Positions 22,046-32,432 of a DNA stretch of 46,707 nucleotides are shown in pieces (position 1 is the first letter of the stretch; each line of letters starts with the position of its first letter). The DNA is from Chalciporus piperatus (Eukaryota; Basidiomycota; Agaricomycetes; Boletales; Boletaceae). Position numbers and translations under genes: made by a program. The stretch is taken from NCBI GenBank assembly GCA_038093975.1, contig JBBPTG010000192.1, positions 1 through 46,707 on the forward strand, written 5' to 3'. The notes under the pieces were generated by a model. That model searched no databases, had not been told where the DNA came from, and saw nothing but the letters and a program-made list of their open reading frames with translations.

Positions 22046-22556
22046 ATGATTCCACGCGAAGGAATAATGATCCACACCTCCATCTTCTCATGGGCCTTTC
22101 ATCCACCATGCCCCTGGGTACTACTGATGCGGTGTGAAGCCGGCGCCCGCAAAGGGCGTGAAGCTTGCAGCCCGTGATTGTTGGAATAAAACACGAAGCA
22201 TTATGACTAGAAGGGCTGGGGGCTTCGAAGGGTAGGAACGACTGTCTTCCTACCTAAGGGGCTGCCTACGGGAGACTAAATCTGCGGAGTAACGAACGCA
22301 AGAAATAACGAACCTGGAAAGAAAATCAAGTTTTGATAGCAACTACAGCCGTGGACCAACTTTGCTAACGCTACTCGATCAAGTCATACTCCGTTCGGAC
22401 TCAAGTTGAGTTCAAGGCTTCACGACATTTGCGTTGCAGCTACATTTTATTTGGCCAAATAAATCACTCGACGAAAACATAAACGAGAGTTGAATCTCGG
22501 AGCACTCTGAAGCAACGACTATGAACGATCGTATCGAAGGAACTATTCCCCTATAT
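21667..22556. other. Intergenic between trefoil-like copies 1 and 3
   Basis: The first ~380 bases are the promoter side of copy 1 and part of the inverted repeat. The rest (22,050-22,556) is non-coding, with its last 250 bases resembling 27,570-27,830 behind copy 4. No gene seen. Confidence 0.55.
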
Positions 22557-23242
22557 TTAGGCCTTGAACTGTGCAACCTCGAAGATCCAGTACTGTGCCT
22601 TCACAGCGTCTTTGTCGCCGAATTGAGGGTGAAGTTTGATCTGACAAAACAAAGTTGTGAACGTCAGGCCATTCAGGTTGTGTGAATTACGAATGCACAT
22701 TACTCACATTAGTTCCATCCTGGCTATCGTCCAGAGACCAGAGGTAGCTAACACCACCTTTGTCCTGGTAGATCCTGTGACAACGATGAGTTTACGCCCC
22801 TACGTAGAGAGGGAAACCTGTACTTGTATGCATTGCGAATGCCTGTCACCGCCTGTACCTTCCATGTATATTCCTTCAACTTGCTCTCATCTGTTAGAAT
22901 GATATTCCCATCAAGCTAATATGTGTTATAGTGTTAGACATGAAGAATATCCATCGGCGACTGACTTGCCAACTTCTCCGTCGAATTCGGCACAAGCGTG
23001 TAAGTGTCCATCTTGATGATGATTTCATTCGGTGACCCGGACGGTGCTTCGACCTACGATTAAGCCAAGGTGTCAAATAAAGAAACAGGAGTAGAAAAGG
23101 AGACACTTTCTCTGAGTTGAAATGTAGTATTGGTACTACTGGCGGTGTAGCCGCTTACGCCGGCCTTCGATCTGGCAGGGTTGGCGACCCCGGCATAGTT
23201 GCTTTCCTTGACGTTTGTGATGTTGTAGATATAGACTGACAT
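22557..23242 (-). CDS. Trefoil-like small protein, copy 3, with a GC-AG intron
   Basis: Model: complement of 22557-22640, 22708-22774, 22824-22915, 22970-23053 and 23105-23242; 154 residues. Same five-exon layout and phases as copies 1 and 2, but a divergent subgroup: IYNITNVKESNYAGV at the start, DTYTLVPN, GNIILTDESKLKEYTW, IYQDKGG, YLWSLDDS and a QYWIFEV end. Joining exon 2 to exon 3 in frame requires the donor GCAAGT after codon TTG at 22970; the GT alternatives nearby either break the frame or create a stop. TATA-like TATAAAGG (about 23,306-23,313, minus strand) lies about 65 bases upstream of the ATG. No cysteine or signal peptide. Function unknown; defence-type inhibitor or lectin suspected. 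Confidence 0.82.
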
Positions 23243-25028
23243 TGCTTGAGGGAAAGCTATCACAGTAAGCAAGCTGGAGGGGAGCGGAAAGAAATGGACA
23301 TACTCCTTTATACGCTAACGGAGATCCTGAGAAAATAGAGTCCCCGCTAGGTCTTGTTATACATATCCTGGAACTGGCCGAGAGAACTGGCCGGGCAGTG
23401 ACAGACTAGAATAGGATTCATCCGAACAAGGTGTTCCAGCGCCCGACGGTCATTTTCAAGTTGGAGAGATGTATCGTCTTGGTGGTGATATTGCGACCGG
23501 AGAACCCGATATAGATTCACAGTGCATCATGACAATTTGAAGGATAAATGGAAGTTGAGAATGATCGTCACGGGAACACCTTGCACGGGGCGATCCGAGA
23601 GTATGTATAGGACGTGCGTCAGTCAGCTGCTCTATTGCGTACAAATCGCGTTGGCCGCTTCCTCCAGTTTGATCTTGTGTGAGTGAAACCTGCCATTTGG
23701 AGTGAGTGAACATCATGATATTGAAGGAATAATGCAACCCTCATTCACGGTCGATCTCGACTCAGCGGGTGCCAATGGGACCAATTCGATGTCCTTTTAC
23801 GTTTGGATCACACGGCCAGTAATATTTGCAAGCTGGTAATCGAACTCGATGCTGATTTCAATGCTGTGCGTATCGCCTAGTATGCGTGCTTGTGTCCACG
23901 ATGATCATGATGTAGGTTAACGGAGTCCGGCAGAGTCCGACAAAATCGGATGAGTAGTGTGGTGACCAGACTCGCAGTGACGCCAGTGGTACTCTGTCGT
24001 GTCTTCCGTTGAGACCCGATGCACACAACCACTGGCAGATAGCAACTCGTGTCGACGTCGAGACAGCTGGGCCGTCGAACTTGCAAGTTGCAGACAGTCA
24101 GACGCTCCAGCTACTATGTTTCCAAATTCGTCCAGTCGACGATCCGAGTCCGCCCTAAATCCATTACATAAGTAGAAAGATTGGCCCACAATACTACGGG
24201 CTGCACGGAACTTAAGGCAGATCCATAGCAAGATCACATCAATGACCGGACAGCGACTGACAATTTGAACTTGGTATTTAAAACACTGCAGCAGCTGTCA
24301 CGGTCTGGACTCTGCCAGCGACACGACACACCATGTGATCTATCAAATCGTTCTCAGAGTCGTACCCACGGATATACTACCAGTGTGTACCTCAGGCTCT
24401 TGAAAGATTTCCGGGGTGATACATTTGTTTAAATCATTCTAGGGTGTTTTACAGCATTAAAGTTATATAATGATCGGGAGAACGTTGGTCCATGAAAAAT
24501 CCGCCCATTTCCCCCAACGGTATGTGCGTGGGCGACATTTTGAGGAGTTCTCTTATTCAGCCTTGCACGGCACTGTGTCACGGTCGAGTAGTAGCAAACA
24601 ACACTCCCCTCAGGCTCGAGGATTTTATTATTCGTCAACGCCGACTGATCGGACTGATTTACATTCGTATAGGGTCTCAATCATTCTAGAATCCGGTACA
24701 TCAGATCCCCGGTGAAACACCGCCCACCGCGGCGCCCATATTCGACGTATTGTTTCTTCTTTCCAGCATAGGTGGTCGATCGAGATCATCACCGGGGGAG
24801 CACACTCCCGAAGGTTTGATCTGGGATGCTTCCAAGCATCCTGTCTGACAGTGCACCTGGACGGCCGCAGCAGGACCACATGACTATCATTCCCCAGGGT
24901 CATGAATTCCGTTTACCTGTGCTTTCAGTGACCATGAGAAGCGCACGAGAGGAGTATAAGAGATACAGGGTCTCCTGCTCATTCAGCAACACATCCCCCA
25001 CCTCTCTCGCCTCTCAAGACTCTTCACA
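23243..25028. other. Divergent intergenic stretch between copies 3 and 2
   Basis: The first ~1 kb is paralogous to 28,520-29,600 and the part from 24,410 to 24,560 to 29,670-29,830, as expected for the tandem duplication. Many short frames are present but none matches a family. It contains the AACGTTGGTCCA word at 24,481 and the right arm of the inverted repeat from about 24,650. Confidence 0.55.
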
Positions 25029-25845
25029 ATGGCCTCTACCACGTACTACATCAGAAACGTCGCCCAGAAAACCTACGCAGGCGTCCAGTCCGTCGCCAAT
25101 CGTTCCTCTGAAGAGGGCTACACATATTCATTCAACAACGCCACACAGGTCAGCAATCTCATCTTCCCTCTCGCGTCAATTTTCATAATAACATCCCCCG
25201 TAGACTTTCTCTGTGGTGAAAGACACCACGACTGGAGATTACTCTATCACGATGGGAACCTTCCGCGCCATCAATGACCCGACCGTTTCACTCGGTGTGA
25301 GTTCGCCCTCTCCCCATACGCCAGTTCGAGTTGCGAACTCTGATTCGATCCGTGATTTCCTAGTCGAATTCGACTGTCGTCCTGAGCGACGAGACCCAAT
25401 ACGGGACCATTGAGTGGACGCTGGAACCCGTGGGATTGCCGTTGTTCCCCAATGCATACTTGTACGAGGACGTCGTTCCAAACAGGCGTGCGATGCTCAC
25501 TCAGGCTCTCATGACAGGATCTACCAGACTGACGCGCAAACCGGTCAATCATACTACTGGACCCTCAACAGCAGCCAGTCTCCCACCACGGTAAGTGCCG
25601 TTGGCATACGACATTATCAGCGCGGGCTGTGGTCTGACGTCTGATCGTTCCTCCCTTAAAGATGAAACTCGTGAGCAAGCTCGGGGGGTCGCAAGCTTCG
25701 ACCCAATACTGGGTTCTTGAGGTGTCCTCGATTTAAAGGGTATCGGTATCTTGATTGTCCACTTGAATGTATTGTGAGATTCAACTCTCACCGTGTTCTG
25801 TAATGTATCTTGGCCAAATGAATACGATCGATCTATTCGCGAGCC
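24650..25845. repeat. Right arm of the ~1.2 kb inverted repeat
   Basis: Reverse-complement partner of 20,850-22,045, covering copy 2, its promoter and about 100 bases beyond its stop. Exons and introns both align with only scattered substitutions, which indicates a recent inverted duplication or ongoing gene conversion. Confidence 0.85.
25029..25736 (+). CDS. Trefoil-like small protein, copy 2
   Basis: Model: 25029-25148, 25204-25296, 25364-25461, 25518-25590 and 25662-25736; 152 residues, same exon lengths as copy 1. Motifs TYYIRNVAQKTYAGV, GDYSITMGTF, STVVLSDE, IEWTLEPVGLP, YQTDAQTGQSYYWTL and TQYWVLEV. It differs from copy 1 at a handful of residues, for example NRSS for NGSA in the first loop and Gly for Asp at the exon 2 end. 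The donor of intron 3 is GTACGA within the codons for the tyrosine loop, as in all copies. A TATA-like GTATAAG at 24,954-24,960 sits about 70 bases before the ATG. Cysteine-free, no signal peptide. Function unknown. Confidence 0.86.
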
Positions 25846-26191
25846 GGTCTGCATCAGAGAGACGAAGGGACGAAGTGCGATTGCCGGTGAACCACAACAC
25901 ATGCGGTCTCAGTGGATCCCATATGCCGTATGGCCAAGGGAAAAAATATATCAACCTACACATTTCAACCTCATCAACGATTGGGCACCATTGTGTGATA
26001 AATGACTTCGATCATTGGATGGCCACCGCTGGGTGGGGCGCTTCCAAGCATTACATACTGACACCGCTTTGGTAGTTCTGCTGGGAATTGCACTGGATCG
26101 CACTGGATAGACAGTCATCTTCGACGACACACAGAAAACAAGTTCTACCCACCTGTCGCCGCTTGAAACACCCCCACTACACATCTTTATT
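25737..26191. other. Spacer between copies 2 and 5
   Basis: The first ~110 bases are the outer part of the inverted repeat. From about 26,110 the sequence is shared with the upstream region of copy 6 (33,610 onward). No coding signal. Confidence 0.5.
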
Positions 26192-26894
26192 ATGAGCGCG
26201 TCGACCACAACCTACTACCTCAAAAACATGATGCAAAATAATTACGCTGGTGTCCCGCAATCCTTTGTATCGAACGGGGCCTATATTCAAGGTCTGAGGT
26301 ATAGTGTCAATGATCCGATCGAGGTATGTAACATCTTCCCCCGGTCCCGTCTGATGTCGAGTCGCAACGGTCTTCCAGATGTTCGTCCTGACCCAACGTG
26401 AACCCGACAAATACACAATCTCCATGGGAACTTATACAGTTGTCCCAGAGGCAGATCCGATGAGGGTGATTCGAACCTGAAAACTATTTTTCGAAGCTAA
26501 CTGTGGATGATCGTTTTAGGACCACTCGAATGTCGTGCTGAATGACAGTGACCAACTCCGACAGTTTACTTGGAGAATCAAGGTAAAAGCAAAGGACAAA
26601 TATCCTAATACATACGGGTACAGATACGCTTGCTCATCTGCCAGTGTCACGTATGATCAGACTAATTCTCCTCCAGCATCTCCACGATCCTCAACGATCA
26701 CGAATTCTACTGGACGCTCCGACATGATCGCTCAGGATGCAACGTAAGTGGTGCCGATCACGAACCGAACAAGGGCCCTATATCACCTGTTTCTGCAGAT
26801 CATTCTGACGACTGTGCTTGTGGATGAATTAGTTGAATGCCAGTATTGGGTCTTCGAGGTTGCTAAGTTCACATACCAACCTGATGAAAGCTGA
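26192..26894 (+). CDS. Trefoil-like small protein, copy 5
   Basis: Model: 26192-26323, 26379-26465, 26520-26617, 26677-26743 and 26799-26894; 159 residues with matching phases. Motifs TTTYYLKNMMQNNYAGV, DKYTISMGTY, SNVVLNDSDQLRQFTW, EFYWTLRHD and CQYWVFEVAKF. It is a third subgroup: the first exon is longer and two cysteines are present (one near YWTL, one in the last exon). Exon 3 is exactly 98 bases and ends in phase 2, as in copies 1 and 2, which supports common descent of the gene structure. No signal peptide. The protein is identical to that of copy 6 as far as I can translate. Confidence 0.85.
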
Positions 26895-27832
26895 TTTACA
26901 GCCAGGAAGCGAACAAGTAAACCCCCAGCGCACTTCGTAGTAATTGTAATACCATCTTGTCGAAATGACCTGGGTGCGCCATATTGAGATCGATGCGCGC
27001 AATGACATCTGTCGTGAACGCGGATATGTTGAGTCTGCATACCGGTACAGCCGGGCTGTATTTGACTGGCCCAGTCGCGCTTGACATCGACATCGTTGCG
27101 CGTTGCCGCTTACGGACGGTTACACAGGGGGGCGTCCCATAGATGAGGAACGAATTTCAAGCTACAAACCCGCCACTTGTTAGGGTTCAGCTACCAATCT
27201 TAAGCCCTATCCAGGGAGTTGGCCAGGCTCGCAGAGGCGGCTGTGGCGATACGAGGGCGCGGCCGAGGATAGATTGGGTGCGAGTGTGGGTTTGCCACGA
27301 GTGGGGAGGAGGGAGGCTTCCTGCTCGAAGAGAGAAATGGGGAGGAAGAGAGAAGGGGAGAGATCCCACAGGTGGTGCGGGCACGCGAGATCCTTTCGAA
27401 TGCTCACTTGCACTGTTGCGCTGCCATGCGGTCCCCACGTTGTCACATGACAACGTAGGATTCGAGTGACATAGAGCGTGAAGTTTACTGTGATTTTTTG
27501 AAATAAAAAACGAATGGAAAAAGTGAGAAGGGCTGGGGGAATTTGTCCGGAGTCTGTGGAGTAACCAACGCATGGAATACTGGAATAGCGAACCTGCAAG
27601 AAAAAATCAAACATTCATAGCATCTAAGCTACGAACGCTACTCGATCAAGGTACACCCTGTTCGGATTGAGTTCAAGACTTGACGAGTCGGAATGACGAC
27701 ATTTGCATTGTAAACATGTTCATTTGGCCAAATAGTAAATCGCTCGACAAAAACATACATGAGAATTGAGTCTCGGAGCACTCGAAAGCCACGACTATAA
27801 ACGATCATATCGGAGCAACCATCCCTCTCTAT
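26895..27832. other. Spacer between copies 5 and 4
   Basis: The first ~280 bases (to about 27,175) are repeated behind copy 6 (34,403-34,690) and, in worn form, behind copy 8 (31,671-31,890). The rest is non-coding with a purine-rich strand at 27,290-27,370. Frames at 27,140-27,610 on both strands show no family motif. Confidence 0.5.
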
Positions 27833-28519
27833 TTATGCAAACTCTGCGACTTCGAAGATCCAGTACTGGGCCTCTTTGTCCTTCCATGGAGGGAGAGAAA
27901 GTTTGATCTGACAAAGTTGTGAATGTCAGGTCATTCAAGCTGCCAGTGTGCGAATTACGAATGCACATTACTCACCTGAGTACCATCCTTGCTATCTTCC
28001 AGACTCCAGCAGTACGGAATACCAGGGCGAGCTTTTTCAGTCTGGTAGATCCTGTGACAACAATGAAATTACGCCCCTACTGAGAGAGGGAAGCCTGTAC
28101 TGGTATGCATTGGGAACGCCTGTCACTGCCCGTACTTGCCATTTATAGTCCTTCAACTTGCTCTCGTCGGTCAGAATGACATTCCCATCAAGCTAATATG
28201 TGTTATAGCGTTAGACATGAAGAATACCCATCGAAGACCGACTTGCCAACTTCTCCGTCGAATTCGGCACAAGCGTGTAAGTGTCCATCTTGATGATGAT
28301 TTCATTCGGTGACCCGGACGGTGCTTCGACCTACGATTAAGCCAAGGTGTCAAATAAAGAAACGGGAGTAGAAAAGGAGACACTTTCTCTGAGTTGAAAT
28401 GTAGTATTGGTACTACTGGCGGTGTAGCCGCTGACCCCGGCCTTCGATCTGGCAGGGTTGGCGACCCCGGCATAGTTGCTTTCCTTGACGTTTGTGATGT
28501 TGTAGATATAGACTGACAT
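27833..28519 (-). CDS. Trefoil-like small protein, copy 4, with a GC-AG intron
   Basis: Model: complement of 27833-27907, 27976-28051, 28101-28192, 28247-28330 and 28382-28519; 154 residues. Exons 1 and 2, introns 1 and 2 and the promoter are nearly identical to copy 3. Exons 3 to 5 are clearly diverged, for example TEKARPGIPYCWSLEDSKDG against the copy 3 loop and a shorter QYWIFEVAEFA end. The exon 2 donor is again GCAAGT (28,246 downward), so the GC-AG intron is shared with copy 3. TATA-like element at about 28,582-28,588. One cysteine next to the conserved Trp. Function unknown. Confidence 0.82.
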
Positions 28520-30368
28520 TGCTTGGGGAAAGCTATCACAGTAAGCAAGCTGGAGGGGAGCGGGGGGAAATGGACATACTCCTTTATACGCTAACGGAGA
28601 TCCTGAGAAAATAGAGTCCCCGCTAGGTCTTGTTATGTATAACCCATGATTGAGCGAGAGAACTCGAACACCGTGACTACCAGGATAGAATGGAATTCAT
28701 CCGAATAAGGCGTTCTGGTATCATGGAGTAGCGGCCAGGAACTGACAGTCTGAGATCATCACGATTTTGGAGAGATGTACCATCTTGGCGGTGATACTGC
28801 GACCGGAGAACCAGATATAGATCGACAGTGCATCATTACAATTTGAAGGATGAATGGAAGCTGAGAATGAGCGTCACGGGGATACCTTGCCAATGCACGG
28901 GGCGATCCGAGGGTATGTAGCAGAAAGTCGGAAGAATAGGACGTTCATCAATCAGCTGCTCGCGTTGGCCGCTTCGATTCTCCTCCAGTTTGATCTCGTG
29001 TGAGTGAAATCTGTTTGGAGTGAGCATCGTGATATTGGAACAATGCAATCCTCGTTTACGGGGTAAGTATCCACTAATTCGATGTCCTTCTACGTTTGGA
29101 TCACACCGCCAGTAATATTTCCTGGCTGGTAATCGAACTCGATGCTGATTTCAGGCTGTGCGTATCGCCTAGTACGCTGGAGATGCGTGCTTGAAGTTGT
29201 GTCCACGGGGATGACTCGGAGGTAGGTTAACGGCGGCGTCCAGTGGAGTGCGAGAAAAAGACAAGCGGTGTGGAGTTCGGAGGCCAGTGGTACTCTGCGT
29301 CACGGTGTCTTCCGTTGAACCATTGGCAGGTAGCAACTCGTGTCGACGTCGAGTGTCTCTACTGGCAGGCTGTGGCAGCAGTTGGACCGTCGATCTCGCA
29401 GAGACGCTCAGCAGTGTTTCCAAATTCGTCGATCGACGATCTGCCTCAAGCGTGAGACAGATTGACACGACACAGGCTGCATGGAACTCAACTGAGATAC
29501 ATAGCAATATCAATGACCGGACAACGACTGACAGCTTCTCTCCGGGTATTGGAAATACTGCTGCAGCGTTGGCACGGTCTGACACAACACACCATATGAT
29601 CTCACTGGGAGCTCGTTCTCAGACTCGTGCCCACGGATATACCAACACCGCGATGTGCTTGAAATAGTTCCGGGCTGATGCATTCAGTGTTCAAATCATT
29701 CTAGGGGGTTTCACAGCAGGCTGCATTAAAGTTGCACAATGCTCGGCCCGGGGAGAACGTTGGTCCACAAGGAAACTTCCGCCTATTTTCCCCAACGGTA
29801 TCATATTGCCTGAGCGACGGTTAAGAAGTTCCCTTAGCCGTTATAACAGACACAGTGATTCTCGAGCACGATAGGGAGCCACCCAGGGTGACGGTCTCTT
29901 GGAAGAGGTGAGTTATGAACATGGCCACCCCTCGAGGATTTGATTGTCAGTCCCCGCCGAACCATCTGACTGATTTACGTTCGCATGAAATCGAAATGAT
30001 CATTCTAGAATCCGGGACATCCCATCCCCGGTGAAACACAGCCCACCGCAGCGCCCAAGTTCGACGTATTGTTTCTTTCTTTCCAGCGTAAGCGGTCGAT
30101 CGAGATCATCACCGGGGGAGCACACTCCCGGAGCCTTCTTCGGGGATGTTTCCAAGCATCTTGTCTCAGGCTGCCTGTCAAGACCCCTGAACGGTCGCAG
30201 GAGAACTATCTGTCTACCATTCACCGGAACCCGGGGTAATGAGGTCGGTTTACATGTGCTTTCACTTACCACCGGGCCGCACGAGAGGATTAGATCTAAG
30301 AGATACAGGGTCTCCTGCTCATTCAGCAACAAATCCACCACCTCTCTCGCCTCTCTCGCCTCTCAGCA
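28520..30368. other. Divergent intergenic stretch between copies 4 and 7
   Basis: Paralogous to 23,243-25,028 with insertions and deletions. It contains the AACGTTGGTCCA word at 29,756. Frames at 29,170-29,670 on both strands are chance frames in diverged repeat DNA. Confidence 0.5.
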
Positions 30369-31040
30369 ATGGCCTCCCCCACGTATTACCTCAGAAACGT
30401 CACCCAGAAAACTTACGCAGGCGTCGAGTCCATCGGCGATGGTACCGCTGAACAGGGCTACGCATACTCGTTCAATAACCCCACACAGGTCAGCAATCTC
30501 GTCTTCCTTCTCGCGTCAACCTTCATAATAACCTCTTCCATAGATCTTCCGAGTCTCTGTGGTGAAAGCCACCACGACTGGCAATTACTCTATCACGATG
30601 GGAGGGTTCCATGTTATCAATGACCCGAACGTTCCACTTGGCGTGAGTTCTCCCTCACCCCACACGCCAATTCGAGCTGCGAAACCTGATTCAATTTGTG
30701 ATTTGCTAATCGAATTCGACTGTCGTCCTGAGCGACCAGACCACCGCTGAGTGGATGTTGCAACCCATGGGATTTCAATCCCACAATGCGTTCATGTACG
30801 AGGACATCGTTCCGAATAGGCGGGCGAAGCTCATTCAGACTCGTATGACAGGATTTACCAGACAGACCGGAAAACTCGTCAGTCTCCGACCAATGTAAGT
30901 GTCATTGGCATACGTCATTATCAGCGCGGGAAGTGATCTGATGCCTGACCGTTCTCCCCCTCAATATCAAACTCGGGTTGAAGCGCACGGGATTCGATGT
31001 TTTCTCCCAGTGCTGGGTTGTGGAGGTCGCCTCATTCTGA
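30369..31040 (+). pseudogene. Trefoil-like copy 7, broken
   Basis: It is the tandem counterpart of copy 2. Exon 1 (30369-30488, TYYLRNVTQKTYAGV) and exon 2 (30544-30642, GNYSITMGGF) look intact. The acceptor of intron 2 has changed from CTAG to CTAA just before the STVVLSD exon, and the acceptor of intron 4 has lost its AG before the last exon (ATCAAACTCGG). The third exon has lost about nine bases and the fourth about 30 bases, removing the YYWTL strand. The TATA-like GTATAAG of copies 1 and 2 is also gone. The final exon still reads to CWVVEVASF and stops at 31040. I infer a pseudogene, unless other splice sites rescue it. Confidence 0.8.
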
Positions 31041-31286
31041 AGTGTGTCTGTACCTTCAATGATTCTCCGCTTGAGCGTATTGTGAGGTTCAACTCTCACC
31101 ACATTCTGTAATGTATCTTGGCGAAATGATTATGATCAATCTGTTCGCCGGTCTTCAGAAGAGGGACGAAGGGACGAAGGCGATTACCGGCGAACCGCAG
31201 CACACGCAGTCTGAATCTCATTGGATCCCATATGCGCAGGGAAAAAAAATATGGTCCTACACATTTCAACCTTCTCAACGATTTGG

Positions 31287-31670
31287 GAACATTTACGGTC
31301 GTACCAGAGGCAGATCCGATGAAGGTGATTCGAAAGTGCCAGCAATTTTGCGAGGTTAAATGTCTGTGATTGTTTTACTAGGACCACTCGAATGCCGTGC
31401 TGAATGACAGTCACTGACCAGCTCCGACATCTCACTTCGAGCATCATTGAAGGCAAAAGCAAAGGAAAAATATCCCAATACATACGGGTACCCAGTGTAT
31501 GATCACTCAGGATGCAACGTAAGCGGTCCCGGTCACGAGCCGAACAAGGGGCCCTACATCACCTGTTTCTGCAAATCATTCTGACGACTGTGCTTGTGGA
31601 TGAATTGGATGAATGCCAGTATTGGGTCTTCGAGGTTGCTAAGTTCACATACCAACCTGATGAAAGCTAA
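31287..31670 (+). pseudogene. Trefoil-like copy 8, 5'-truncated relic
   Basis: It is the tandem counterpart of copy 5. The first exon and half of exon 2 are missing. A TVVPEADPM-like end of exon 2 is followed by HSNAVLNDS and then an in-frame stop. Exon 4 is almost gone, with only the SGCN end left. The last acceptor has changed from GCAG to GCAA. The last exon (ECQYWVFEVAKF-type) still reads through to TAA at 31670. Confidence 0.82.
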
Positions 31671-32228
31671 TTTAAAGCCAGGAAGCGAACAAGTAAACCC
31701 CCAGCGCACTTCGTAGGAATTGCAATACCATCTTGTCGAACCATGTCCTGGGTGCGAGGTCGGCGCAATGACATCCCGTGTAAGTCAGGATATCCTGAGT
31801 CCGCATACAACCGGGCTGTGTTTGACTCGGTTAGTCGCGCTTTACATCGGCTTCGTTGCGTGTTGTCGCTTAGAGGACGCCCATAGTCCAGGAGGAGCCA
31901 CTCCCACCGAATTCCAGTAGCAGGTGGGTCACGAGAAGGACCGAAATCACAGGCCTTGAACGATGTGCATATTCCATGTGTTGTATTTACCCATGGCACT
32001 GCGATGGATGAACGAAAAAGACGAAAAACTTACCACACCTAAGTATGACTCTCAGAATTGAGTGACTTGGCGTGTTGTTTGGCAACAGCTTTAGAAACAA
32101 ACAACCACATTCCCGAAATAGTATACAACGTGGACAGCTGGTCGCACCCTTGATCGACTGCGTGTCAAACCAAACTTCCTCACCGGCTAACAGTGCATTT
32201 TATACCAATTCTCTCCTCTCTGCTGGAC
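31671..32228. other. Duplicated spacer
   Basis: The first ~220 bases resemble the sequence behind copies 5 and 6. From about 32,070 the sequence matches 35,450 onward, the upstream part of the thioesterase gene. No gene of its own. Confidence 0.5.
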
Positions 32229-32420
32229 ATGTCTGCTTGCCTGTGCTTCACTCGGAGGGTATGTCACTTTCCCTCCCCCCGACGCCGGTTCCAACTTTGG
32301 CTTTACTGTCACATTCAGGTTTGGAAGTCCTTCATCGACAACGAAGGTAAACCAAGCTATCTCTAAGAAACGAGTAATACTTAACGGCGTACCAAGGACA
32401 CGACACAATGTTTCCTAAAC
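32229..32420 (+). pseudogene. Duplicated 5' end of the thioesterase gene
   Basis: Three short exons correspond to the first three exons of the gene at 35,608. These are the ATG exon at 32229 (MSAC start), the VWKSFIDN exon and a third exon that is 24 instead of 26 bases, which breaks the frame. Right after it the sequence switches to glutathione S-transferase. No hotdog domain follows. Confidence 0.75.
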
Positions 32421-32432
32421 GTGAGCACGCCT

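Noticed and set aside
27187..27614. Minus-strand frames of 128 and 135 codons between copies 5 and 4
   Set aside because: Low-complexity frames in a purine-rich tract, not shared with the paralogous spacer in coding form.
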